Below are positions 27,326 to 36,036 of a stretch of DNA of 64,000 nt, one piece after another. The stretch is taken from assembly GCF_026239655.1 (NCBI RefSeq), contig NZ_JAPIVO010000004.1, positions 640,380 through 704,379 of the forward strand. Direction: 5' to 3'. The DNA is from Pedobacter sp. MR2016-24. GTDB lineage: Bacteria > Bacteroidota > Bacteroidia > Sphingobacteriales > Sphingobacteriaceae. Every line of letters begins with the position of its first letter. Positions within the stretch are counted from its first letter, which is position 1. The translations under genes and the position numbers were made by a program. The notes beneath the pieces were generated by a model. It saw nothing but the letters and a program-made list of their open reading frames with translations, was not told the origin of the DNA and did not search any database.

Positions 27326-27396
27326 ATTCGTCTTTATATGGAGAGCGTTAATTTAGAAAAAGCGGAAAAGGACGGATGTGCCATTTCCGCTTTTTC
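27326..27396. repeat. 71-bp intergenic hairpin repeat, copy 1
   Basis: Copy 1 of an element also found at 44874-44943. The first 34 bases are identical in both copies and about 66 of 71 positions agree overall. The 3' part is a hairpin: GAAAAAGCGGAAA (27356-27368) pairs perfectly with TTTCCGCTTTTTC (27384-27396) across a 15-nt loop. ATTCGTC at the 5' end can pair with GACGGAT in the loop. An ACAATATT box sits exactly 10 bp upstream in both copies. It lies between two convergent genes, so it can act as a bidirectional terminator; a small RNA is also possible. Confidence 0.75.
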
Positions 27397-27446
27397 ATTT
27401 TTATCCTTTTGTTGTGCGCTGTTTGTATTTCAGACCACCGTTTAAT

Positions 27447-28136
27447 TTAAAAGCTGATCAGCTTTTGAATACTATAAATAGATACTTCGCTACGCAGCTC
27501 AAAGCCCAGATCTTTATATACCTTGACAGCACGCTCATTGTCGGCTCTTACGTGTAAGAAAGCAATATTCCCGTTTTGCTGTATAAGCCTGATCTGGTTT
27601 TGTAACAGCATTCTTGCATAACCTTTACCCGAATGGGCGGGGTGGCAGCATACTGCACTGATTTCTGTGTAATGGAATGGATGCATCCTGTTACCTGCCA
27701 TTGCTACCAATTCATCTCCTTCAAAAATGCCGTGGTAACTTCCAAATTCAATCGTATTCGCAAAAAATGGTCCCGGTTTAGTCAGTTGTGTCAATGCAAT
27801 CATTTGTGGTACATGCATGCTTTGCAGAGGAATAATTCGGACATCCATCATTACAGGCTGCATGACGGTGTTATATACCATCTGTAAACACTTCAAATGA
27901 TTCAGTACTTCCCAGGGATGAGCAATAGTTAATTCAGTGGGACTGAAAAAAGCGAATGTACTTTCAGAAGGCAACATATGGTATAACTGTTCGAAGTTTT
28001 CAGCTGTCGCTTCTTTTAGCCCTACAAAAGGGGCAACGTCATTGGCGAAATGTTTTGCATTCTCAGTGCCATTTGAAAGCTCTTTATTACCAGAAATAAG
28101 TGCGTTGTAAACAGGGTTGTCGAGTATGTGTTCCAT
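27447..28136 (-). CDS. GNAT family N-acetyltransferase
   Basis: 229 residues. The C-terminal half carries the acetyl-CoA binding motif CCHPAHSGKGYARMLLQNQIRLI (Q/RxxGxG/A type, about residues 165-187) and VRADNERAVKVYKDLGFELR, typical of the FR47-like GNAT group. The N-terminal half is divergent. The substrate is unknown. It is convergent with the aldo/keto reductase, with the hairpin repeat between them. Confidence 0.86.
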   Translation of the reverse strand: MEHILDNPVYNALISGNKELSNGTENAKHFANDVAPFVGLKEATAENFEQLYHMLPSESTFAFFSPTELTIAHPWEVLNHLKCLQMVYNTVMQPVMMDVRIIPLQSMHVPQMIALTQLTKPGPFFANTIEFGSYHGIFEGDELVAMAGNRMHPFHYTEISAVCCHPAHSGKGYARMLLQNQIRLIQQNGNIAFLHVRADNERAVKVYKDLGFELRSEVSIYSIQKLISF

Positions 28137-28297
28137 TTTTTAATGATTATTGCCGGATTAAGCAGCATTATAATACTGGCAATTTGCCAGTACGTCCAAA
28201 TTTATGATAATTCAGTTTCTGATTTATTGTTAGACTCAATCTTTATACTAAATAATTGTATTTTGCATAATTCGCTGGTAAGCAGCAGGCATAAAAA

Positions 28298-28888
28298 ATG
28301 ATGACAAAATCTATAAACGAACTTTCAAAGGAGGAGATAGCGCAGTTATTTCCGGTTATATTAGCTAATTACGATCCTCTTTGGGCAAGGCTTTTTGTAG
28401 AAGAACAGCAACTAATTTCAAATGCACTGGGGAAAATCGGATTGAGGATAGAACATTTTGGTAGTACCTCTATTCCAAATTTAACTGCCAAAGACACGAT
28501 TGATATTTTAGTCGAAATCCCTGATGAGCAAGTTCTCAACGATGATATCATTGCACGCATGAAAAACATTGCCTATGATTTTATGTGGCAGGCAGATGGT
28601 GATCCTCCTTATATGGTTTTTGTAAAGGGTTACAATACCGATGGTGTCAAAGAGCAGACCTTTCACATCCATATGGGGCCACGTCAGCACAAATTATGGG
28701 ACAGAGTTTATTTCAGAGATTACCTGATTGCCTTTCCAGAAGTGGCCATGCAATACGAAGCTTTGAAATTAGCATTGGCACAAGAGTACAAATATGATCG
28801 TGTAGGTTATCGAATTGCAAAAACAGATTTCGTAGTCAGCGTTACCGATGAGGCCAAACAGTATTATTTGAAGCCTGGAGTTAAGTAG
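28298..28888 (+). CDS. GrpB family protein (nucleotidyltransferase fold)
   Basis: 196 residues with VILANYDPLWARLFVEEQQLISNALG and the signature IEHFGSTSIPNLTAKDTIDILVEI, which defines the GrpB/UPF0157 family, a branch of the nucleotidyltransferase fold (GS and DxD-like residues). The lone RD/FR segment HKLWDRVYFRDYLIAFPE is also typical. The activity of bacterial GrpB proteins is uncertain. Either of two adjacent ATG codons could be the start. Confidence 0.88.
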   Translation: MMTKSINELSKEEIAQLFPVILANYDPLWARLFVEEQQLISNALGKIGLRIEHFGSTSIPNLTAKDTIDILVEIPDEQVLNDDIIARMKNIAYDFMWQADGDPPYMVFVKGYNTDGVKEQTFHIHMGPRQHKLWDRVYFRDYLIAFPEVAMQYEALKLALAQEYKYDRVGYRIAKTDFVVSVTDEAKQYYLKPGVK

Positions 28889-28952
28889 CATCCTTATCGT
28901 AACACCAATACATAGACATAGCTAATAAATTTAATAGTAAACGGGAAATAGA

Positions 28953-29321
28953 ATGAACGCAGAAACAACGCTTAAAAATCAGGAATTAATCAGATACGCA
29001 TATGCTGCTTTTAACGCCAGAGACATTGATGCCATACTAAAAGTCATGCATGCTGATGTGAAATGGTCAAGAGCATGGGAAGGTGATTATGCGAAAGGGC
29101 ACGATGAAGTCAGGGCTTATTGGGAAAGGCAATGGAAAGAGATTGATCCACATGTGGTGCCGGTGGGTTTCCATGAAAGACCGGACGGCATTTTAGAAGT
29201 TGAAGTAGATCAACTGGTGAAAGATTTAGATGACAAGATTTTATTTGATGGAAAAGTGAAACATCTGCACCTCATCACAGATGGTATGATGCAGCAAATG
29301 GATATTGAGCAACCAGGATAG
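28953..29321 (+). CDS. SnoaL/NTF2-like protein
   Basis: A 122-residue single-domain protein of the NTF2-like superfamily: ELIRYAYAAFNARDIDAILKVMHADVKWSRAWEGDY is the usual helix-turn-strand start with a conserved tryptophan. The cone-shaped fold usually binds a hydrophobic ligand; enzymatic function cannot be assigned. Monocistronic, between grpB and the CHAD gene. Confidence 0.85.
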   Translation: MNAETTLKNQELIRYAYAAFNARDIDAILKVMHADVKWSRAWEGDYAKGHDEVRAYWERQWKEIDPHVVPVGFHERPDGILEVEVDQLVKDLDDKILFDGKVKHLHLITDGMMQQMDIEQPG

Positions 29322-29433
29322 TTATAAGATCAATACAATTTCAATCCTTGTATTTATAAACCTTTGAGTCTGTAATGTGTTAATAGTTTGTATTGCTCAA
29401 AATATCAAATGGGCTGTTTCGATTTCAAGATAT

Positions 29434-30192
29434 ATGCAGAAAAAGGAAATTAAACTTCAGGTAAAAAAAGAGGGTAAAAAAACCAAACGCTCTTTGAGCG
29501 GATTTATGAAGAAAGGCGATCAGGAGCAACTGCATCAATTCAGGGTCGGGATTAAAAAGTTACGTGCGGTGGCTTCGCTGATTGAGCAAACCACGGCACT
29601 GGTTCATGTTCGCACCGAACTGAAACCAATAAAACAAACCTATCAGCTTAGCGGTCAGGTGAGAGATAGTTACCTGCATGTAAAATTGGCTAAGACGCTG
29701 CCAACTACTGATAGGGAATACCTCTCTCATGAAAAACTAGTAATGAAAAAATCCGCTCGGAAATTGCGTAAAGACCGACCTCATCATTATAAAATGTTAC
29801 GTCGCGCTCAGGGGAGATTGCTGAAAAGCATTCCGAAAGTTAAAGACAAAAAGATCAGTCAATTTTACGAAATGGAACTTCTTGGGATCGGAGGATGTTT
29901 GAGCTCCAGTACCGGAGATGAGCAAATGCATGAGTGCAGAAAGCGGCTAAAAGTCTTATTATATAATCTGCCGCTGGTTGCAGCTACACTTGACATCGCT
30001 GTTAATAAAGACTATCTTCAGCAAGTGCAGAGTGTTATCGGCGACTGGCATGACCATGTGCTGGCAGCAGAACAGTTTCCTGAGCTGGGGGGGAAATCTG
30101 AAGAGTTGATGCAGGAGGTGAAGGGACTTACGGAAGATTTTTACGGGCGTGCAACTACGGTTGCCAAGTTGATAGTTCACAAAGAGGCGTAA
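29434..30192 (+). CDS. CHAD domain protein
   Basis: 252 residues from ATG 29434 (MQKKEIKLQVKKEG); a longer frame from 29377 adds 19 atypical residues. It is rich in His, Lys and Arg with the CHAD hallmarks EQLHQFRVGIKKLRA and EQMHECRKRLKVLLY, two helical repeats that bind polyphosphate. The CYTH gene follows after 2 bp. In many bacteria CHAD and CYTH domains are fused (YgiF-type) or adjacent, implying a shared role with inorganic polyphosphate or triphosphate. Confidence 0.92.
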   Translation: MQKKEIKLQVKKEGKKTKRSLSGFMKKGDQEQLHQFRVGIKKLRAVASLIEQTTALVHVRTELKPIKQTYQLSGQVRDSYLHVKLAKTLPTTDREYLSHEKLVMKKSARKLRKDRPHHYKMLRRAQGRLLKSIPKVKDKKISQFYEMELLGIGGCLSSSTGDEQMHECRKRLKVLLYNLPLVAATLDIAVNKDYLQQVQSVIGDWHDHVLAAEQFPELGGKSEELMQEVKGLTEDFYGRATTVAKLIVHKEA

Positions 30193-30194
30193 GT

Positions 30195-30662
30195 ATGGGC
30201 GTAGAAATCGAGCGTAAATTTTTAGTTAAAAAGGAACTTTGGGCAGCACTGGAGAAACCACTGGGCAAACACTATCGTCAGGGCTATTTGATGAACAGCG
30301 AGGATCGTGTGGTGCGTGTCAGGATTGCGGGCGACCATGGCTTTATAACGATCAAGGGTGCCGCACAAGGTATCAGCAGGTTAGAGTATGAATATGAAAT
30401 ACCGAAATCAGATGCGGAAGAGATGTTGGATAGGTTCCAGCCCGAAGGAACTGAAAAAATCAGGTATCGCATTCCGGAGGATAGTGGTTTAGTATGGGAA
30501 GTAGACGAATTCCTTGCTGCAAACGCAGGTCTTATTGTGGCCGAGATCGAGCTTACTGACGAAGATCAATCATTTACCCGTCCGGATTGGCTGGATCAGG
30601 AAGTGACCCATGATGAGCGTTACGCTAATTCTAATCTGGCCTTACGGCCGATCAATTCTTAG
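30195..30662 (+). CDS. CYTH domain protein (triphosphate tunnel metalloenzyme)
   Basis: 155 residues. The family-defining ExExK motif is at residues 4-8 (EIERK). Alternating basic and acidic strands (RVVRVRIAGDHGFITIKG, SRLEYEYEIP, YRIPEDSGLVWEVDEF, AEIELTDED) line the tunnel. Single-domain enzymes of this group hydrolyse inorganic triphosphate with Mg2+. It is coupled to the CHAD gene with a 2-bp gap. Confidence 0.93.
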   Translation: MGVEIERKFLVKKELWAALEKPLGKHYRQGYLMNSEDRVVRVRIAGDHGFITIKGAAQGISRLEYEYEIPKSDAEEMLDRFQPEGTEKIRYRIPEDSGLVWEVDEFLAANAGLIVAEIELTDEDQSFTRPDWLDQEVTHDERYANSNLALRPINS

Positions 30663-30705
30663 CTATGGTGTTTCTATGTTCTAAATCAGCCGTTAATGGA
30701 ACGGT

Positions 30706-31068
30706 TTATTGCCTGTATGTTTTGTGTATGACCTCTTTTACCAGTATAAAATCCTGACTGTCTTCCGGCAGTATCTGCTTTAATTCTTTGAGCATTTCGG
30801 GGAGAAATCTCGTTTTAATCGTTTTGTAAAGCACCTCAAAATCTTTAATCTCTGCCTCAATATTGATCAGCATCTCCTTGTACCTGATATGTTTATCCTG
30901 AAGTTTTATTCTTAAATTTTGTAATTCGTGGCTATCGGAATTTTCATGGCCTATCTGGGATCTGATCATTTCAAGATTGTCCAGTGCATCAATCATGTGC
31001 CCAACCTTACTATTACTAATTGCTTTTAACCCCATTTCCTCATCTGTATTATCAATCTGCAAAAACAC
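30706..31068 (-). CDS. hypothetical coiled-coil protein
   Basis: The family is not recognised. Up to 120 residues, almost all predicted helix with heptad-like spacing (HELQNLRIKLQDKHIRYKEMLINIEAEIKDFEVLYKTIKTRF), so probably a small cytoplasmic coiled coil. The first codon of the frame is GTG; ATG 31035 (MGLKAISNSK) is an alternative start giving 109 residues. Convergent with the CHAD/CYTH pair. Confidence 0.6.
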   Translation of the reverse strand: MFLQIDNTDEEMGLKAISNSKVGHMIDALDNLEMIRSQIGHENSDSHELQNLRIKLQDKHIRYKEMLINIEAEIKDFEVLYKTIKTRFLPEMLKELKQILPEDSQDFILVKEVIHKTYRQ

Positions 31069-31248
31069 CGGGGAGAAATCCGGATTATTGTAAAATTAAA
31101 ACAGGGAGATTAAAGTGGGATTAAAAACAAATTTAAATGGAATTAAAAATATAACAGGTGATGCAAACCTTAGTTATAGATGAATCATGATGTCATTTAT
31201 AATTGATGGAGCTCATCATTAGTGCTTGCATTGTACAACAATGACACT

Positions 31249-32373
31249 TTAAAAACTGAATCCTCCTGTATTTCTTTTGCGGATAGCTTCTTCAGTTTTT
31301 GGAACGAGGACGTCCAGTCCCATGGTTAAAACCCTTTCCTGTACTTCTTCTATAACCGGGCGGAATGATTTATTATAGTCCCGGAAGGCGATCTCATAAC
31401 TTCCGCCGGCCTTTTCAAAGGCATCCGCCAATGCTGCGGCACCATCAATGGCCAGCGAGCCGCCCATCCCTGCAGCGGGAGAAGCGCAGTAGCCTGCATC
31501 GCCGACCAGTGCAACCCTGCCTTTTGTCCAAGATGGCATCCTGATCTGGCAGAGTTTATCAAAATAAAACGTTTTGGAATCCATCATCTCCTGCAACAGT
31601 TCTTCGGTTCTCCAGCCTTCTCCCTTAAAATGATCCAGGATGATCTTTCTTTGCTGGGCTTCATCGCGGTAATCATATGGAATCTCCTTTGCTGAACGGA
31701 AGCACAGCACAATATCTGTCTTATTATTGTAGGCATTCAGCATGATGGCCTTATCCGGCACATTGAAAAATTGTGTGGTGTTCTCTTTGATCAGCAATTT
31801 ATTGACGATAGTAATGGAAAAATATTGGCCCAGAAAATGGGAATACTCCTGCTGGTGACCAAACCAGATTTTCCTTACTGAAGAATGGATCCCGTCACAG
31901 CCCAGTACCAGGTCAAAATGCTGCATTGAACCATCATTAAAAGTAACTTCCATATGTTCACTCGTTTCCTTCATTGAGGTAACACTGGCGTTAAAAATGA
32001 AATGGGTATCGTCTTTAACCAGCTCAAAAAGCATGTTCAGCAAGGTATTACGTTCAATTTCAAATCCTTCTTCGGTGAGCTGTTCACGTCTTTTCCTGAG
32101 TACCATTGATCCTTCGGTTACATCATCAGCATTTTTGAACTCCAGTAGTTCCATAGCAATACTGTTAGCTTTGATCTGCTCGAAAAGACCCATTCTTTTA
32201 ACAAGATCTATCGTATTGCCCTCAATGTTTACTGGCGTTCCGCCCAATTTTATTCCTTTGCCTATTTCTACAATAGTTACTTTGTAACCTGATCTGCTCA
32301 TCCAATAAGCTGAAGATAGGCCGGCAAAGCTTGCGCCGGAAATCAGTACTGTTTTTTCTGGGGATGTTTTCAT
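31249..32373 (-). CDS. FAD-dependent monooxygenase (aromatic hydroxylase/TetX type)
   Basis: 374 residues. The N-terminal Rossmann fingerprint is VLISGASFAGLSSAYWMSRSG, with the third glycine position replaced in GASFAG, as seen in TetX-like enzymes; GCDGIHSSVRK is the DG motif; ALVGDAGYCASPAAGMGGSL is the GD motif binding the FAD ribityl chain. It should hydroxylate a small or aromatic compound using NADPH and O2. An AraC gene lies 77 bp upstream on the same strand and is the probable regulator. TetX-like enzymes can inactivate tetracyclines, but that activity cannot be claimed here. Confidence 0.88.
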   Translation of the reverse strand: MKTSPEKTVLISGASFAGLSSAYWMSRSGYKVTIVEIGKGIKLGGTPVNIEGNTIDLVKRMGLFEQIKANSIAMELLEFKNADDVTEGSMVLRKRREQLTEEGFEIERNTLLNMLFELVKDDTHFIFNASVTSMKETSEHMEVTFNDGSMQHFDLVLGCDGIHSSVRKIWFGHQQEYSHFLGQYFSITIVNKLLIKENTTQFFNVPDKAIMLNAYNNKTDIVLCFRSAKEIPYDYRDEAQQRKIILDHFKGEGWRTEELLQEMMDSKTFYFDKLCQIRMPSWTKGRVALVGDAGYCASPAAGMGGSLAIDGAAALADAFEKAGGSYEIAFRDYNKSFRPVIEEVQERVLTMGLDVLVPKTEEAIRKRNTGGFSF

Positions 32374-32450
32374 CTTATTTGCATTTATTGATATGCAAAG
32401 AAACGCTGTAACACAGTGATAAAAAATGGCAATATAGTGTGAGTATTGGA

Positions 32451-33308
32451 CTATTCGTGGTTTCTGTTCCGGAAAGCCAGGGCAGACATTCCGGTGATTT
32501 TAGTAAACAATCTTGAAAAATAAGGGTAATCATCATAGCCCAGCTGGGTAGCAATTTCCTTGACTGATTTGCCAGAATGATACAGCAGACGTTTGGCCTC
32601 CAGGATGATGCGCTGCTGGATATGATAGGAAACAGGATGCCCTGTTGCATTTTTAACACACTCATTCAAATAAGGAGCAGAAATATTCAGCTTTTCAGCA
32701 TATCCAGCCGGCCCTTTGAGCTTGCTGAAGTTCTGTTCCAGTATTTCCCGGAAAGCTTTGGCAATAGCTTCGAATCTGGAAAGTTTATCTGCGGATTTTG
32801 CTTGTTCAAGGTATTGTGAAATAGTCATCGATACCAATGTATTACAACTATCCTTTAACAGTGAATGATATAACCTGTCGTGCTTACGAATGGAAAGTTT
32901 CAAACAGAGCGACGCCGCATCTTTGAAAAGTGAAAATATTTCTTCATTCAGCGGCAATGGCTTAAGAGGAGTAAGTTCTTCCAGTATTTTCAGGTATTCC
33001 TGATGCAGATTTTCATTATCAACTGCCCAGCTGTTTACTGTTACGTCTTCAAAACTGAGGATGCGATGCACCTGGTTAGGGTGCATGTAAATGACAGATG
33101 GAGCTGTCATCTGGTAAGTCTGAAAATCTACTTCTATAGTGATTGTACCCTTTTCCAGCAAGTGAAAGCTATGGCGGTCGTGCCTTTCGGCATGCTGTGC
33201 ATCAATGCCCATAAGCAAATCATTCAGGCACATTTTTCCAATAGAAATACCGCTATGGTATTCACCCCCGAAATCATTTACAGGAATGGACGTGTTTTTT
33301 TTGCGCAT
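32451..33308 (-). CDS. AraC family transcriptional regulator
   Basis: 285 residues with an N-terminal cupin-like sensor (HSFHLLEKGTITIEVDFQTYQMTAPSVIYMHPNQVHRI) and a C-terminal AraC DNA-binding domain ending GYDDYPYFSRLFTKITGMSALAFRNR. The start is ATG 33308 (MRKKNTSIPVND): a -7 element at 33328-33335 puts the transcript start downstream of the longer frame's first codon at 33326. It is upstream of and collinear with the FAD monooxygenase gene, which it probably controls. Confidence 0.9.
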   Translation of the reverse strand: MRKKNTSIPVNDFGGEYHSGISIGKMCLNDLLMGIDAQHAERHDRHSFHLLEKGTITIEVDFQTYQMTAPSVIYMHPNQVHRILSFEDVTVNSWAVDNENLHQEYLKILEELTPLKPLPLNEEIFSLFKDAASLCLKLSIRKHDRLYHSLLKDSCNTLVSMTISQYLEQAKSADKLSRFEAIAKAFREILEQNFSKLKGPAGYAEKLNISAPYLNECVKNATGHPVSYHIQQRIILEAKRLLYHSGKSVKEIATQLGYDDYPYFSRLFTKITGMSALAFRNRNHE

Positions 33309-33327
33309 GGCTTTCAACCTCAACACG

Positions 33328-33335
33328 CAAATATA
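33328..33335 (-). promoter_or_regulatory. -7 promoter element of the AraC/FAD monooxygenase unit
   Basis: The reverse strand reads TATATTTG, a full match to TAnnTTTG, 20 bp before ATG 33308. It decides the start codon of the AraC gene. Confidence 0.6.
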
Positions 33336-33491
33336 GGTTAATATGCTGTGAAGTAATATCTGGCATTACTAAAACGAATTCATCATTCCGCTTAAAATCC
33401 ACAAGCGCGAATATTTCGTTAGTATCTCCAGTTTAGTTTAAATTCCTGGCAGATTTAATAATTAAAATCGCCAACTATACGCACTCGTTAT

Positions 33492-34769
33492 ATGCATTTT
33501 CAGACTTTATGGTTGGGATATCTTTCCTGTATTAGAAGCCGTTTAATGTTCTTTGGTACAAAGTCTGTCAAAGATATGGCCTATTGGCAGGAGGAGCTGT
33601 TTATAAAAATGGTTGCATTTTCACTGCCTGTAAGTCTGGGTTTGGTTATACCCAGCATCGTCTTTCTGTGGCGATCGGGGGCTTACCCAATCTCTATTAT
33701 AGACCTATTGGCATTCTTCAGTATTTCCTGGGTGTTATTATTTACGCGTTTGCCAATCAAAAGCAAAATGGCTTTTGCGGTGAGTGTGTTAACAGTGGTG
33801 GCGGTGGTATTAATTGCTTGTCTTGGTTCATTCGGGATTGGCAGCATCTATCTCCTGGCATTAAGTGTAGTGATATCCCTGCTGTTTTCCAGGAAGATCG
33901 CCTATTTCAGCATAGGATTGAACTCAATTATTTTTGCGATGTTCTCTGCATTGATTTATTGGGAAATTGTCGACTGGCCTGTGGTTCAAAATTATGAAAT
34001 CAATATGTGGGTTACGTATTCGCTGAACTTTTTATTCCTGAACGTGATGCTGGTCATCGTAATTATTCATCTGTTATCAGGTTTACAAAACACCATTGAT
34101 CATGAGGAAAATCTCCTGTGTGCTCTGAGGACGGAACTGGAGGTTAAAACCAGCCGCAATTTATACCTGTCTGACTCAGAAGGTCACTATAAGAGTCTTT
34201 TCTTCAAAAATCCGTCACCTATGTGGATATTCGACGCGGTCTCTTTACGCTTTTTACAGGTAAATGATGCTGCAGTAATTAAATATGGATATTCAGCAGA
34301 GCAGTTTACGGAGATGACTATTGATCAGATCAGGGTGGAGCCTTTGAACTTGATAGCAGAAGGATTGGCAAAAACCGTGCGTACCGAAACAGTATTTGTC
34401 AGCGTAGCACTGCACCGTAAAAAAAATGGCGAGCAATTTTATGCCAAGGCAAAATGCAGTACTATTCCATTTCAGGGCAAGCAGGCGCTTCTTGTTATTG
34501 CGCATGACATTAGCACTCAAATAGCCCATAGTAGTGCGATTGAAGCACAAAATGTGAAATTAAGGAAGATTGCATATATGCAGTCGCATACCGTACGTGC
34601 ACCACTTGCAAAGATCAAAGGTTTATGGTCTCTATTGGCGTCAGATAAAGAGATGATTTCAGATCCCGATTTGTTTAACCATATGCAGACCTCTATTGAG
34701 GAGCTTGATACCGTTATTCGTGGGATTACGAAAGATAGTGAAGTTGTTCCAGCAGGGAATGAGGTATAA
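33492..34769 (+). CDS. membrane PAS protein with histidine-kinase-like DHp motif but no ATPase domain
   Basis: A 425-residue protein with six or so transmembrane helices (about 35-215), a PAS domain (about 225-345: YKSLFFKNPSPMWIFDAVSLRFLQVNDAAVIKYGYS ... LLVIAHDISTQ) and a C-terminal segment IAYMQSHTVRAPLAKIKGLWSLL resembling the H-box of histidine kinases (H366). The protein stops about 60 residues later and no HATPase_c domain follows in any frame, so it cannot phosphorylate itself unaided. This short architecture recurs in Bacteroidota and may be a scaffold or a trans-phosphorylated partner. ATG 33546 (MFFGTKSVKD) is an alternative start. Confidence 0.8.
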   Translation: MHFQTLWLGYLSCIRSRLMFFGTKSVKDMAYWQEELFIKMVAFSLPVSLGLVIPSIVFLWRSGAYPISIIDLLAFFSISWVLLFTRLPIKSKMAFAVSVLTVVAVVLIACLGSFGIGSIYLLALSVVISLLFSRKIAYFSIGLNSIIFAMFSALIYWEIVDWPVVQNYEINMWVTYSLNFLFLNVMLVIVIIHLLSGLQNTIDHEENLLCALRTELEVKTSRNLYLSDSEGHYKSLFFKNPSPMWIFDAVSLRFLQVNDAAVIKYGYSAEQFTEMTIDQIRVEPLNLIAEGLAKTVRTETVFVSVALHRKKNGEQFYAKAKCSTIPFQGKQALLVIAHDISTQIAHSSAIEAQNVKLRKIAYMQSHTVRAPLAKIKGLWSLLASDKEMISDPDLFNHMQTSIEELDTVIRGITKDSEVVPAGNEV

Positions 34770-34867
34770 GGTATTCAGAACATTGAACAATGATAACAAT
34801 GACAGTCCGGGTTGTTTTGTGCTGGTCACCTTATAGCTTAGTCAATCATATATAATTTAAATTTCTT

Positions 34868-35548
34868 TTAAACTTTAAAAGCGGCCATCACTGCAAAGTT
34901 ATTGGATTTATAGATGCAGTCAGTTTCAGGAAACCCAGCTTTTTCCAGCATCTGTAATTGTGTTTCCAATTTCCCGAACCGGTCCAGCTTAATCCGTTCA
35001 AAGGCATTATCAATAGCTGTCTGCTCCAGACCCGAGTTAATGACAGTTTGTTTCCAGTTCGATTTATAATAGCTGTCGAACCATTGCGTTCTTCCTTCCA
35101 CCTGGTCAGCATTAATAAATACGCCTCCGTCATTAAGCGCATCGAAAACGTACTGATAAAGCGATGCTTTCTGCTCATCCTCCAAATGATGTATAGCGAG
35201 TGCTGAAATAATCAGATCATATTTTTCTTTAATGGGGCCGGATGTGAAGTCATATTCACCAAATTCAAAATTATCCAGGCCTGCAAAGCGTTCTTTTGCT
35301 ACTGCAAGCATATCGGTAGAAATATCAGTTAAGGTGAAATGAAGGTCGTTCCTTTGCTGATAAATATATTGAGTGAAAAGTCCTGTTCCTGCTCCAATAT
35401 CCAATACTTTTTTTGCAGTGCTGAGTGTTTTTATGATAGGTGTGCAGCAGGTGTAAAAGTCATCAAGGCAGGGAATGAGAAATTTTCTCTGACCATCATA
35501 CTTTTTAGATACACTGTTAAATTGCGCTTTAATATTCTCCATATCCAA
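34868..35548 (-). CDS. class I SAM-dependent methyltransferase
   Basis: 226 residues. Motif I is KVLDIGAGTGLFTQYIYQ (about 46-63), followed by LTDISTDMLAVAKERFAGL and the post-motif LIISALAIHHLEDEQKASLYQYV. The C-terminus ends in the usual beta hairpin (CIYKSNNFAVMAAFK). The acceptor substrate is unknown. Monocistronic, convergent with the PAS protein gene. Confidence 0.88.
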   Translation of the reverse strand: MDMENIKAQFNSVSKKYDGQRKFLIPCLDDFYTCCTPIIKTLSTAKKVLDIGAGTGLFTQYIYQQRNDLHFTLTDISTDMLAVAKERFAGLDNFEFGEYDFTSGPIKEKYDLIISALAIHHLEDEQKASLYQYVFDALNDGGVFINADQVEGRTQWFDSYYKSNWKQTVINSGLEQTAIDNAFERIKLDRFGKLETQLQMLEKAGFPETDCIYKSNNFAVMAAFKV

Positions 35549-35983
35549 AATTACTATTCTTTTATTATCTTAATCATACTATCTGAGTTTTAGCAGAGCG
35601 GCTAGGAAAACGTGGAGAAGACCAGATAGCTCATTATAAATATTGATGATCATCAGCAACATCATCGTATATAAAAGCTTTTTTAATTATTAAAAGTAAA
35701 CATTGGCTAGTTAAGAATGAAACTGATCAATAAGTCAGTAATATTGGTTATAAGTTCAGTGATCTGTATACTTTTTTTCAGATAATTGTGGGGAGATTTG
35801 CCTGTGTAGATGAGCTTGATCAACCTATATGAACCAATGGACGATGGGCTCACTTACTTTTTCAGCCTTGGTTAGGCCCGTTAAAATGAACACTATTGGT
35901 CAGCCTGCGGATGCTAAACACTGACAGAAGCAAGAAATAAGATCAAATGCAATTTGTCACGGATAATTCAAATTCAAAGTATT
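35549..35983. other. intergenic stretch, no gene seen
   Basis: About 435 bp between the methyltransferase start and the operator region of the SDR/TetR unit. All frames are broken by stops. A run of T residues near 35776 and some AT-rich segments are present. I find no convincing RNA gene, repeat or coding remnant. Confidence 0.5.
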
Positions 35984-36031
35984 GTACCGATCGTTCTAAT
36001 TAGAATATTATGTTTGTAGACCAAACGGTAC
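35984..36031. promoter_or_regulatory. Paired TetR-type operators flanking the SDR/TetR promoter
   Basis: GTACCGATCGTTCTA (35984-35998) and TAGACCAAACGGTAC (36017-36031) are imperfect inverted copies of each other (11 of 15 positions agree when one is reversed). Each also resembles the palindrome TAGACCnnnnGGTCTA known for some TetR-family operators. A perfect 12-bp palindrome TTCTAATTAGAA lies at 35994-36005, and the -7 element TATGTTTG at 36009-36016 sits between the two copies. The second copy covers the expected transcription start. This is classic repressor geometry; the TetR gene in the same unit is the likely binder. Confidence 0.65.
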
Positions 36032-36036
36032 AGAAT

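Noticed and set aside
31249..32373. Calling the FAD monooxygenase a tetracycline-resistance enzyme
   Set aside because: The motifs only place it in the TetX-like/aromatic hydroxylase group; substrate cannot be judged.
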